From Acidovorax sp. 107 (GTDB taxonomy: Bacteria; Pseudomonadota; Gammaproteobacteria; Burkholderiales; Burkholderiaceae_C), in the NCBI RefSeq assembly GCF_003058055.1, contig NZ_QBTZ01000001.1, positions 1,924,501 to 1,988,500 on the forward strand: a stretch of 64,000 nt of DNA, read 5' to 3'. The translations under genes and the position numbers were made by a program. How positions within the stretch are numbered: position 1 is the first letter of the stretch; the number at the start of each line of letters is the position of its first letter. Positions 20,965-30,904 of the stretch are shown here, in pieces. Below the pieces are notes generated by a model. The model saw nothing but the letters and a program-made list of their open reading frames with translations. It did not search any database and had not been told where the DNA came from.

Positions 20965-22362
20965 ATGCAAAGCATTTCTTCGTTGAACCTGGTGGACCTG
21001 TTGCTCGATGCCGTATGCATCGTCCGAGCGGACAGCACCATTGTGTTTGTCAGTCCGGCGTTTGAGCGCATTTTTGGCTACGCACCCAATGAAGTCGTGG
21101 GCAAGCGCATGCTGGACATGGTGCACCCCGACGACCTGCCCGCCACGCAACGCCAGGCCCAGAGCGTGACGCAGGGCGAACTCCAGCTGCAGTTTGAAAA
21201 CCGCTATGTGCGCAAGGATGGCTCCATCGCCCACATCCGCTGGACGGCCCGCTGGCTGCCCGACAAGCAGGTGCGGCTGGCCGTGGCGCATGACATCACC
21301 GTGCGCAAGGCCACCGAATCGATGCAGGCGGTGATCTACGCCATCTCCGAAGCCGCGCACACCACGCACAACCTGCAGGCGCTGTTCCAGCACATCCACC
21401 AGATCGTGGGCGGCCTGTTGCCCGCCACCAATTTTGCGGTGGCCCTGTACGACCCGCATGACGACCGGCTGAGCTTTCCGTACCACGTCAACGAGCATCT
21501 GCCTGCGCCCGAGCCCATGGCACTCGCCGAGGATCCGCGCTATGCCGAGGTGATTCGCGGCGGAGTCACCTTGCTGCTCACGCCAGAGACATCCGTGGCA
21601 AAAGCCGCGCACTGGCACCTTGCCTCGCAAGCACCCCGGCCCGCCGCTGCCGCCCCGCATTCGGCGCAGGGGCCGCTGTACTGGCTGGGCGTGCCCTTGC
21701 AGACGCAGCGGGGCCCGCTGGGGGCATTGGTGCTGCAAAGCTATACCGAGCAAGGCCGCTACACCGACAAAGACAAGGAGCTGCTGCAGTTCGTCTCCAC
21801 CCAGGTCGCTGCCGCGATTGAGCGCAAGCAGATGTACGAGCGCCTGGAGCACATGGCGCAGTACGACCAGCTCACGCACCTGCCCAACCGCCAGCTGTTT
21901 CTGGACCGGCTCAAGACCGCCCTGGCCCGCGCGCGGCGCGAGCAGACGCTGCTGTCCCTGCTGTTCATTGACCTGGACCGGTTCAAGGATGTCAACGACA
22001 CCCTCGGCCACGCCATGGGCGACCTGCTGCTGCAACGGGTGGCCCAGCGGCTGCTCGAATGCGTGCGCGCATCCGACACGGTGGCGCGGCTGGGCGGCGA
22101 TGAATTTGTGGTGCTGCTGGAGGGCGGCCAGGCCCGCGAGCACGCCAGCGCAGCAGCCGACAAGATCCTGGCCGCGTTTGGCCAGGACTTTGACCTGGAA
22201 GGCCAACGCCTGTACATCCAGCCCAGCATTGGCGTGGCCATCTACCCCGAGCATGGCGGCGAAGAGCACCGCCTGCTCGGCCACGCCGACGAGGCGATGT
22301 ACCTGTCCAAGCGCAACGGGGGCAATCAGGTGCAGGTGGCGCTGGTGCCCCAGCATTCCTGA
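20965..22362 (+). CDS. PAS-GAF-GGDEF diguanylate cyclase
   Basis: A soluble 465-residue predicted cyclic-di-GMP synthase. A PAS domain occupies about residues 8-115 ('DAVCIVRADSTIVFVSPAFERIFGY'). A GAF domain follows at about 125-290, and the GGDEF domain starts near 'YDQLTHLPNRQLFLDRL' (about 300). The catalytic GGDEF motif (about 378) is intact, and an RxxD inhibitory site ('RASD') lies five residues upstream of it. No EAL domain follows. Its stop overlaps the start of the next gene by one base (TGATG), indicating coupling to the small membrane protein downstream. Confidence 0.9.
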   Translation: MQSISSLNLVDLLLDAVCIVRADSTIVFVSPAFERIFGYAPNEVVGKRMLDMVHPDDLPATQRQAQSVTQGELQLQFENRYVRKDGSIAHIRWTARWLPDKQVRLAVAHDITVRKATESMQAVIYAISEAAHTTHNLQALFQHIHQIVGGLLPATNFAVALYDPHDDRLSFPYHVNEHLPAPEPMALAEDPRYAEVIRGGVTLLLTPETSVAKAAHWHLASQAPRPAAAAPHSAQGPLYWLGVPLQTQRGPLGALVLQSYTEQGRYTDKDKELLQFVSTQVAAAIERKQMYERLEHMAQYDQLTHLPNRQLFLDRLKTALARARREQTLLSLLFIDLDRFKDVNDTLGHAMGDLLLQRVAQRLLECVRASDTVARLGGDEFVVLLEGGQAREHASAAADKILAAFGQDFDLEGQRLYIQPSIGVAIYPEHGGEEHRLLGHADEAMYLSKRNGGNQVQVALVPQHS

Positions 22363-22712
22363 TGCCCGTATCCCCGCCCGCGCCCCCCGTGTCGCACACG
22401 CCCGAGCCCGGGCCTGAGGCGGCCGCACCAGGTTCACGCAAGGGGACCAGGGCGCTCATGCTGCAACTGGCTGTGCGATGCGGCCTGGCTGTGGTGGCCG
22501 TGCCGGTAGCGCTTGCCGTTACCCTGGTTCTCTTTCCATTCTGGTCGTGGGTGGAACGCACCACGGGCATCGAGAGCGTGGGCCACAGCGGGCCAGCCAG
22601 TTGGTGTTACCTGGCCGTCTGGGTGCCGATGGCCATGGCCTTGGTCCTGCCCCCACTGTGGCGGCTGGCACAGGCACTCTCGCGCAGGCTACATGGCCAC
22701 GCGGACTCATAG
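22362..22712 (+). CDS. Small two-helix membrane protein, unknown
   Basis: A 116-residue protein that I do not recognise. A proline-rich, presumably cytoplasmic N-terminus (to about residue 30) precedes two hydrophobic helices, 'AVVAVPVALAVTLVLFPFW' (about 43-61) and 'WCYLAVWVPMAMALVLPPLW' (about 80-99). A basic tail follows. Its ATG shares one base with the stop of the upstream diguanylate cyclase gene, so it is probably translated by re-initiation. The coupling hints at a functional link to that enzyme, but nothing in the sequence shows what it is. Confidence 0.65.
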   Translation: MPVSPPAPPVSHTPEPGPEAAAPGSRKGTRALMLQLAVRCGLAVVAVPVALAVTLVLFPFWSWVERTTGIESVGHSGPASWCYLAVWVPMAMALVLPPLWRLAQALSRRLHGHADS

Positions 22713-22850
22713 GGGTTCTCTAGCCAGGGCTGACCGCCGAAGGCGGATCACCGCACAATGTTGTCCTGCCGCCGTTGCCCAGCCCGGCACGTGCACGGGC
22801 GGCTTCCCCCGAGTCCTTTCATCACACTTGGTGCCTAGCGCCCCACACCG

Positions 22851-23318
22851 ATGCTCTACAACGCCCTGAAGCTGGTCCATGTCCTGTCCGTCATCGTGTG
22901 GGTGGGGGGCATGGTGTTTGCCCATTTTTTCCTGCGGCCTGCCGCGCAGTCGCTGGAGCCGCCACAACGTGTGCGGCTGATGCATGACACGATGCAACGG
23001 TTCTTTGCGGCAGTGACCGTCGCTGTGGCGGTGGTGCTGGTCAGCGGGCTGTGGATGATCGGCCGCGCCGCCAAGCAGGCGGTACAGACGGGCGGTGTGT
23101 TCTCCATGCCGCTGGACTGGACCATCATGGCCACGCTGGGTCTGGTGATGATCGCCATCTTCGGCCACATCCGCTTTGCACTGTTCCGGCGCCTTCAACG
23201 TGCCGTGGCAGCCTCGGACTGGCCCGGCGGCGCCAAGGCCCTGGGCAGCATCCGCAGCTGGGTGGGCGTGAACCTGGCGCTCGGTGTGGTCATCGTGGTG
23301 ATCACGCTGCTGGTCTAG
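22851..23318 (+). CDS. CopD-like four-helix membrane protein
   Basis: A 155-residue inner membrane protein with four predicted helices: about residues 5-25, 47-68, 87-107 and 132-153. 'ALKLVHVLSVIVWVGGMVFAHF' is the typical opening of the CopD/DUF2269-like group, with a histidine in helix 1 that could bind haem or copper. No partner CopC is nearby, so a role in copper handling should not be assumed. It stands alone, about 140 bases after the small membrane protein and 99 bases before the ABC exporter gene. Confidence 0.75.
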   Translation: MLYNALKLVHVLSVIVWVGGMVFAHFFLRPAAQSLEPPQRVRLMHDTMQRFFAAVTVAVAVVLVSGLWMIGRAAKQAVQTGGVFSMPLDWTIMATLGLVMIAIFGHIRFALFRRLQRAVAASDWPGGAKALGSIRSWVGVNLALGVVIVVITLLV

Positions 23319-23417
23319 CCCCCAGGCCCCGACGCGTTGGGGCTGCCCTGTGTTGTTGGGCCCCACGGGCTGCCGCAGTGCGCGGCATGACCTGCCGGGG
23401 CCCCAGGAGTTTTGACG

Positions 23418-25262
<1,845 letters not shown>

Positions 25263-25381
25263 GCCCGCAGAGGCAGACAGGCCCCCAGCCGCATGGGCGA
25301 CACGCTGTCGCGCACGCGGCTGTGCCGAGGGTGTGTTGTCCCTACGGTGGCGGGTTTCAACCACCGGATGGAATCGCACCG

Positions 25382-25708
25382 ATGATCAAAGTCACCGCCG
25401 TTTACCGCTGGCGTGAAGGCGCCACCTTCAACCACGACTACTACCACTCCGAGCACATGCGCATCGCCCGCGCGGCACTGCAGCCGCTGGGCCTGGTGCG
25501 GCTGGAAAGCGACCGCGTTCTCTACCCCGGCGAGCCGCGCCCAGGCCAGATCGTGGCGCTGACCAACGCGTTCTTCAGCGACCTGAAACAGGCCCAGACG
25601 GCCGCCAAAGCGACAATGGCAGAGCTGTCGGCCGACATTCCCAACTACACCAACATCCAGCCCGATTCGTACTTTGCGCAGGTGCTGGAGCACCCTGTCA
25701 CCGCCTGA
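25382..25708 (+). CDS. EthD-family protein
   Basis: A 108-residue protein of the dimeric alpha/beta barrel EthD group. The opening 'MIKVTAVYRWREGATFNHDYYHSEHMRIAR' is represented by 'FNHDYYHSEHM' near residues 16-27, the family's conserved histidine-rich segment, and 'SYFAQV' lies close to the end. The ATG at 25382 is chosen because upstream codons read through a poorly conserved region. EthD proteins accompany oxidative degradation systems, but no such partner is adjacent here, so the role is unknown. Confidence 0.75.
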   Translation: MIKVTAVYRWREGATFNHDYYHSEHMRIARAALQPLGLVRLESDRVLYPGEPRPGQIVALTNAFFSDLKQAQTAAKATMAELSADIPNYTNIQPDSYFAQVLEHPVTA

Positions 25709-25741
25709 CGGCCTCGTGGGTTTGCGGTGGGCGACCCACCC

Positions 25742-27778
25742 CTACCCACGTTCACGCAAGGCCTTGAACAGCAGGCCCAGACACACGCCCATGCCCAGCA
25801 AGGGGATGGCCGCCAGCACCGCCACCACGGCACGCGCCAGGGGCGACCAGTCAAAGTCGCGCGCCGTGCGCCACGCGCCCAGCGCGGCGATCAGACCCAG
25901 CACCAGCATGCCCATGCGGAAGCTGGCTCCGGGTTTGAAGAAAGCCATCAGCAATGCCCCATTGGTCACACCAATGCCCAGCGCCGCATGGCCCAGGTGC
26001 CATGCAAACGTGGAGGTGGAGCGCCCATAGCGGGCATCTTCATGGGCATCGCCCTCGTCGTCCTCTTCGCTGCGATGCGTCGGGCCCGTGCGGCTGCGCG
26101 ATGGGCTGGGCGCCTGCGAACGCGGAGTCTGTGGCTCTGGCGGCCTGGCTGTACCTGGCGACGGCGGGGCGCCATCGCCCCGCCCCCACTCGCCTGCGGA
26201 CAGACCCGCCGCTGCCGCTGCGCCCACCACCCGCGCGGCGGCCCCACCAGGAGCCTGAAGACTCGGGGCGAGTCCACGCTCTTGCAGCACTGCGCGCAGC
26301 CGCCCCGGCTCGCGCAGCGCCATCACCAGCGCCCGCACGGGCCCTTGCTCCTGCGGTTGGATGCGCAGGTCGGCCACCTGCATGGTGGTGCCCCGTGTGT
26401 TGGCCAGCATGAACAACGCCTTGGCCACCAGCGCGTCCTTGGGGCCGCCCTTGCCACTTTCGACGAAGGTTCCCAGGTTGTAGGTGGCGTCGGCGTGGCC
26501 CGCCTCGGCCGCCTGGGCATACCAGGCGCGGGCCTGGGCCAGGTTCACAGGGCCGCCATAGCGGCCATGCTCGTCGCTGGTGCCCAGGTGAAAGGCTGCG
26601 TGCGGGTCCCCTTCGCAGGCATACCAAGTCGGCAGGTCGCGCAGGGGGTTGCCAGTCCACACCAGGGGTGCAGCGGCACGTGACGCGGACGCAGCCGCAG
26701 CGATGGGTGCCAGGCTGAGGCCGCCGGGCGATTCAGAGGCTTCCTGGGCCTGTTTCTTTTGCTGCGCCCGCTGCCGCTGTTCTTGCGCGGCCGCGTTCCA
26801 CTTGGCGGCCTGCTGCGCATCCGCCGGTCCACCCCAGCCGCGCTCGAACATCACGGCCAAAAGGCGTTTGGCAGGTTCATGGTCCCAGTCCGCCGCGCGC
26901 TGGCACCAGGAGCGTGCGTTCTCAAAGTTCGGTTGCTCCCAGCCGATCACTGTCTCCAGCGCCTGCAAAAAGGCGGCCACCTCGTGGCCCTGGGCCGCTG
27001 CGGGCTCGAGTGCGTCTGCCGCTTCGATGCGCTTGCGCGAGTACAAGGCCAGTTGCTCGCTGCGGGCCACGGCGTCATCCACCGCCTTGCGCTCTTCGTC
27101 CACGATCTGCAGCAGTGGCTCGCCCCGCGCGGCCTTCAGCCTGGCCATCAGGGCCTGGATGCGGGCCTTGGCCTTGTCCGGAAAGCGCTCGTAGAAGGCT
27201 TGGGCGTCCTCGCGGGTCTCTGCATCGTGCGCGCCCATGAGCTGCAGGGCCGCCGCCAGATCGAAATGCCTGCGCTGGCCCATGGTGCCAAATCGCAGCG
27301 ACCGACCCAGGGCATACAAGGCCAAGGGGTTGCCCCGCGCGGCCCAGCGCCGGTACTCGGCCCAGGCCCTGGCGTCATCGCCCGCCTGCCGCGTCCGTGC
27401 CGCGTGGCGCACCTGCAGGTCAGGCTCTTCAGGGGCATCGCCGTTGGCCAGATAGTGCACGCCACTTTGCGGGTCATACAGGTTCAAACCCAGGCGGGCC
27501 GCCTGCTCCCAGCCATCGTCAAACGGCGGCCCCCAGTCCGGAAAGCGGGTGTTGATGCCCACGCCAAAGGTCGGGTCGGTGATGTCAGGGCCGCCAAGGT
27601 AGATGTCCCAGAACCCGGGAAAGCGCGGCTCGACGGCCTGGGCCCACGCTGCGTACTTGGGGTTCATCGGCACCTGGGAGCCGGCCTCCACGCGCTCGTA
27701 CTGCGCGTCCGCCTCGGCCTTGGTCGTGGGCCACGGCCAATCGGCGGGCTTTTCCCAGATCTGGATGGTGTAGCTCAC
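25742..27778 (-). CDS. Sel1-repeat protein with C-terminal membrane anchor
   Basis: A 678-residue protein with an unusual layout. The first ~115 residues, rich in Trp and Pro ('IQIWEKPADWPWP'), have no recognised family. Several Sel1-like (TPR-type) repeats follow between about residues 130 and 500, for example 'GNPLALYALGRSLRFG' and 'AEAGHADATYNLGTFVESGK'. A glutamine/alanine-rich stretch and a Pro/Arg/Ser-rich linker (about 545-600) lead to two C-terminal hydrophobic helices (about 600-655). Sel1 repeats usually scaffold protein complexes. The isolated minus-strand gene has no operon partner. Anchoring by the C-terminus would leave the repeats in the cytoplasm, which is an inference. Confidence 0.75.
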   Translation of the reverse strand: MSYTIQIWEKPADWPWPTTKAEADAQYERVEAGSQVPMNPKYAAWAQAVEPRFPGFWDIYLGGPDITDPTFGVGINTRFPDWGPPFDDGWEQAARLGLNLYDPQSGVHYLANGDAPEEPDLQVRHAARTRQAGDDARAWAEYRRWAARGNPLALYALGRSLRFGTMGQRRHFDLAAALQLMGAHDAETREDAQAFYERFPDKAKARIQALMARLKAARGEPLLQIVDEERKAVDDAVARSEQLALYSRKRIEAADALEPAAAQGHEVAAFLQALETVIGWEQPNFENARSWCQRAADWDHEPAKRLLAVMFERGWGGPADAQQAAKWNAAAQEQRQRAQQKKQAQEASESPGGLSLAPIAAAASASRAAAPLVWTGNPLRDLPTWYACEGDPHAAFHLGTSDEHGRYGGPVNLAQARAWYAQAAEAGHADATYNLGTFVESGKGGPKDALVAKALFMLANTRGTTMQVADLRIQPQEQGPVRALVMALREPGRLRAVLQERGLAPSLQAPGGAAARVVGAAAAAGLSAGEWGRGDGAPPSPGTARPPEPQTPRSQAPSPSRSRTGPTHRSEEDDEGDAHEDARYGRSTSTFAWHLGHAALGIGVTNGALLMAFFKPGASFRMGMLVLGLIAALGAWRTARDFDWSPLARAVVAVLAAIPLLGMGVCLGLLFKALRERG

Positions 27779-27943
27779 AAATCCCTCCTCGGATGCCGCT
27801 CGGATGCGGCTTGTTGTGGGTGTTGACGTTCGTCAAGTGCGAGCGAATTCTAGAAGCGCACCCCGCTCGCCTGCATCCCCGGCACTTCTCTGTTTTGTCC
27901 AGTGATGTGCCAGCACCACACCCGGATAACGCTCCCGATTTTT

Positions 27944-28005
27944 GGGTAAAAATGGGCTGTAGCGCCGGTACTTCATGCCCAATTAGCTCTTCTTTTTATA
28001 GCAAC
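27944..28005 (+). repeat. Dispersed repeat, copy E
   Basis: A diverged copy: GTAAAAATGGGCTGTAGCGCC, spacer with TTCATGCCC, then AATTAGCTCTTCTTTTTATAGCAAC. The block order matches copies A and B, though AGCTATCA is degraded to AGCTCTTC. It ends two bases before the ATG of the small XRE-type gene and therefore forms its whole immediate leader. Confidence 0.6.
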
Positions 28006-28007
28006 CT

Positions 28008-28331
28008 ATGTCCACACCACCCGTTTCTGCCATGGCCCTTGCCATGCCTGTGCCCAACGGCGAGCAGCTCAAGGCCGCGCGCGTTGCTGCCGGGCTCAGC
28101 CAAGCGCAAGCCGCCGAACTCATGGGCTACCCGCTGCAGACCGGCAGCCGGGGCGGCGTGCAGTCGCGGACCTGGCAGGCGCTGGAGAGCATGACCGACG
28201 AGCGCAACATGCAGGGGCCGGTGTTTGCGATGTTTCTGTTGCTCACGGGGCAGCATCCCGATCTCGTGCTCGCACCACGCTCCCCATCGGCGGACGCCCC
28301 CGCAAACGCGCAAGCGCCCAACCCGCAATAA
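28008..28331 (+). CDS. Small XRE-like helix-turn-helix protein
   Basis: A 107-residue probable DNA-binding protein. A helix-turn-helix of the Cro/C1 type is suggested by 'GEQLKAARVAAGLSQAQAAELMGY' (about residues 18-41) and continues through 'SRTWQALESM'. The tail is proline- and alanine-rich and likely disordered. No partner gene or operator is evident. Its start lies directly behind a dispersed repeat copy, so its translation initiation region is formed by the repeat. Function and target are unknown. Confidence 0.7.
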   Translation: MSTPPVSAMALAMPVPNGEQLKAARVAAGLSQAQAAELMGYPLQTGSRGGVQSRTWQALESMTDERNMQGPVFAMFLLLTGQHPDLVLAPRSPSADAPANAQAPNPQ

Positions 28332-28363
28332 AAAAGGCGGAACGGCCCGAAGGCTGTTCCGCC
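28331..28363 (-). terminator. Rho-independent terminator after the Bug receptor gene
   Basis: A 12-bp stem, GGCGGAACGGCC / GGCTGTTCCGCC with one mismatch and a CGAA loop, lies between convergent genes. Read on the minus strand it is followed by TTTTT, so it should terminate the receptor gene. It may also stop transcripts from the XRE gene. Confidence 0.8.
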
Positions 28364-28399
28364 AAGTCTTTACAGGGAGAAAAAGGGGTCAGCGGGCGA

Positions 28400-29392
28400 T
28401 CAGTCCACCTTGATGTTGGCCGCCTTGATGACCTGCGCCCACTTGTCCACTTCGGCCTTCTGGAACGTGGCGATCTGGGCCACGCTCATGTCGGCAGGCT
28501 CCATGCCAAATCCCTTGAGGCGGGTCTGCATGTCGGGCTGGGCGAGGATCTTGCGGATCTCGTCGTGCAGGCGGCTCACCACTGGGGTGGGCGTGCCAGC
28601 CGGCACAAAAATCGCCTGCCAGGACTGCACCTCGAAGTCCTTGAGCTCGGCCACACCCGACTCTGCCACCGTGGGCACGTCGGGCATGGAGGCCAGGCGC
28701 TTGGGCGACGTGACGGCGATGGCGCGCAGCTTGCCGCTCTGGATGTGGGGGGCAGCCACCACCGTGGTGTCAAACATCATGTCCACCTGGCCGCTGATCA
28801 CGTCCTGGATCGCAGGGCCGCTGCCCTTGTAGGGGATGTGCGTGAACTTCACGCCCGACTTGTAGGCCAGCAGTTCCACCGCCAGATGCTGCGAGCTGCC
28901 CGTGCCGGCCGACGCAGACGACAGGCCGCCCTGCTTGCCCTTGGCGGCCGTCAGCACGTCCTTCAGGGTTTTATAGGGACTGGCGGCGGACACCACCAGC
29001 ACCACCGGGTTGGTGCCGATCAACGTGACGGGGCTGAACGACTTGATGGGGTCGTAGCCCAGCTTGGGGTACAGGCTGATGTTGATGGCATGCGAGCTGA
29101 CGGTGCCACCTAGCAGCGTGTAGCCATCCGGGGCCGAGCGCGCGGCGGCCTCCGAGCCGATGCTGCCTGCGGCGCCGCCCTTGTTCTCCACCACCACCGT
29201 GGTGCCCAGGGCCGTGCCCAGTTGCTGGCCGATCAGGCGGGCCAGGGTGTCGGTGGTGCCACCGGCGGCAAAGGGCACCACGTAGCTGATGGGTTTGCCG
29301 GTGGGCCAGGTGGTCTGGGCCATGGCGGGCAGCGCCATCAGCGCGCCTGCGGCTGCCAGGGCGGCGTATTGGACCAGGGTTCTGCGTTGCAT
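28400..29392 (-). CDS. Bug-family tripartite tricarboxylate receptor protein
   Basis: Periplasmic solute-binding protein of the Bug (TctC) family, 330 residues. A signal peptide occupies about residues 1-25 ('LAAAGALMALPAMAQ'). The mature part opens with the family segment 'ISYVVPFAAGGTTDTLARL' and contains 'ENKGGAAGSIG' and 'FTHIPYKGSGPAIQDVISGQ' (about residues 165-184), which contribute to carboxylate binding. No TctA/TctB membrane genes are in the window, as is common for the numerous orphan Bug proteins of this group. The neighbouring lactonase gene is co-directional, 39 bases upstream, so a shared transcript and a sugar-acid ligand are possible. Confidence 0.88.
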   Translation of the reverse strand: MQRRTLVQYAALAAAGALMALPAMAQTTWPTGKPISYVVPFAAGGTTDTLARLIGQQLGTALGTTVVVENKGGAAGSIGSEAAARSAPDGYTLLGGTVSSHAINISLYPKLGYDPIKSFSPVTLIGTNPVVLVVSAASPYKTLKDVLTAAKGKQGGLSSASAGTGSSQHLAVELLAYKSGVKFTHIPYKGSGPAIQDVISGQVDMMFDTTVVAAPHIQSGKLRAIAVTSPKRLASMPDVPTVAESGVAELKDFEVQSWQAIFVPAGTPTPVVSRLHDEIRKILAQPDMQTRLKGFGMEPADMSVAQIATFQKAEVDKWAQVIKAANIKVD

Positions 29393-29431
29393 GTGTTTGT
29401 CTCCTTGGGGTAATGAAAAAGAGGGGCGATC

Positions 29432-30529
29432 TCAGGGCATGTCGACGATCTCGATCCAGTTGGGGTTCTTGCCCACTGGAACGCGGGTGGGTGCGCCGGG
29501 CAGGCCCGTGGCTGGGTCAATCGGGTGCAGGGCGACGTGGTGCGACTCCTGTCCCGCGGCGATCAGGAAGCGGCCCGAAGCATCCACCGCAAAACCGCGC
29601 GGGGTCTTTTCGGTGGGCACCTGACCGAGCGGTTGCAGCTGCCCGGAGGCGGCATCGACGCGAAACGTGCTCAGCGTGCTGGAGGTGCGCTCCGACGCAT
29701 ACAGCGTGCGGCCGTCGGGCGACAGGTGAATGTCGGCGGCCCAGGGCTTGCCGGTAAAGCCTGCAGGCAATGTGGTGGTGCGCTGCAGCGGGCGCAGGGT
29801 GCCGCGCTCCTTGTCGTAGGCCATCACATGCAGGGCAGCATCCAGCTCGTCCAGCAGGTACAGGTGGCGCTGGTCGCGACTCCAGACAAAGTGGCGGGGG
29901 CCGGATTTTTCGGGAGCCACTGGGGTCAACGCGGGCTCGTGGGCGGTGAGCTTGCCCGTCTCGGCATCGAACTTCCAGGCCGACAGGTGGTCGCCACCCA
30001 GGCTGGTAGCCAAGACATAGCGGTTGGCGGCATCCGCATGGATGGCATGCGCGTTGGGCGCGGTGGGGATGAGTTGCTGCACCGCCCCCACCACGCCATT
30101 CTTGCCAATGCTGTTGACCGTGATCTTGTGGCCGGGGTAGGAGGCTGCAAACAGCCAGCGCCCGGTGGCGTCGGTGTCGATGTTGGCCATGCTGTCGGCC
30201 AGCGGCGCCTCGCCCAGCTTGCGTAGCTTGCCGCTGGCTGGGTCAATGGCCAGGCTGACCACCCGAAACGGCTGCGAGCGCAACGCCACATAGAGCACGC
30301 GCTTGTCCGGGCTGACAGCCATGGGCATGGCGGTGCCCCCCACTGCTGTGGTGTCAACGGGTTTGAGCATTCCGGCGGCGCGGTCCAACTCCAGCACCGA
30401 GACATCCTGGCTGTCTGCGTTGGCCACGTACACCCACGTGGCGGCCTGCGCCGCCGGGGCGCCCACCACGGCAGCGACGGCCAGCATCACGGGCGCTGCC
30501 CGGCGATGGATGCGGAATGGGAGGGTCAT
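29432..30529 (-). CDS. Secreted seven-bladed beta-propeller lactonase
   Basis: A 365-residue lactonase-family (6-phosphogluconolactonase/YncE-like) protein. The ATG at 30529 follows AAAGGACATTGC and begins a signal peptide (about residues 1-29, ending 'APAAQA'). Repeated blades read 'WVYVANADSQDVSVLELD', 'RVLYVALRS', 'RWLFAASYPG', 'RHLYLLDEL' and 'RTLYASERTSSTLSTFRVD'. It is first in a minus-strand pair with the Bug receptor and divergent from a second Bug receptor-kdgD operon. A periplasmic sugar-acid lactone hydrolase feeding those systems is a reasonable inference. Confidence 0.8.
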   Translation of the reverse strand: MTLPFRIHRRAAPVMLAVAAVVGAPAAQAATWVYVANADSQDVSVLELDRAAGMLKPVDTTAVGGTAMPMAVSPDKRVLYVALRSQPFRVVSLAIDPASGKLRKLGEAPLADSMANIDTDATGRWLFAASYPGHKITVNSIGKNGVVGAVQQLIPTAPNAHAIHADAANRYVLATSLGGDHLSAWKFDAETGKLTAHEPALTPVAPEKSGPRHFVWSRDQRHLYLLDELDAALHVMAYDKERGTLRPLQRTTTLPAGFTGKPWAADIHLSPDGRTLYASERTSSTLSTFRVDAASGQLQPLGQVPTEKTPRGFAVDASGRFLIAAGQESHHVALHPIDPATGLPGAPTRVPVGKNPNWIEIVDMP

Positions 30530-30904
30530 GCAATGTCCTTTGAGGGTGACTGCACGGTGGCTGCGAAGCGCGCCGGCCACCGTGGTTGCTGTGATTTCGC
30601 TGCCCACCTGGAAGCCACGTAAAGGGTGGCAGAGCAACTAGGCATTGTCTTTTTGTGATATGTCGTCATACAACAAGGCTTGCATTCTGACGCAGGTCCG
30701 GTGTGGACAGAGAAAGGGATTACCCGAGGTTGTGCAAGACCTTGCATCGCCCGCCAGCAGTCGGTTCCAAGCAAAAAAGCCTTCTCAATCTCAGTACAAA
30801 CCCTGAAATTCCACGGAATATCCTTGGAACATCCGGCGAATGGATTGTGTTTTTTTCAACCTAGTTGTACGATGACTAACAACACCAACACACGGAGACA
30901 TTCC
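30530..30904. promoter_or_regulatory. Divergent sugar-acid promoter region, possible GntR/FadR-type sites
   Basis: This 375-base gap has no convincing gene. At 30661-30673 the minus strand reads TTGTATGACGACA, which fits the TNGTNNNACNA pattern known for FadR-type GntR regulators. A related TTGTACGATGA occurs on the plus strand at 30865-30875, just upstream of the second Bug gene. No GntR gene is in the window. The plus-strand gene has a good Shine-Dalgarno (ACGGAGAC) at its end. Confidence 0.4.

Noticed and set aside
20866..22437. Long open minus-strand frame opposite the PAS-GAF-GGDEF gene
   Set aside because: Antisense of a protein with complete GGDEF motifs; composition is His/Gln/Gly-rich and featureless.
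22735..22747. CCGCC-GAA-GGCGG hairpin between the small membrane protein and CopD-like genes
   Set aside because: Short and without a T-tract; such stems are expected by chance in high-GC DNA.
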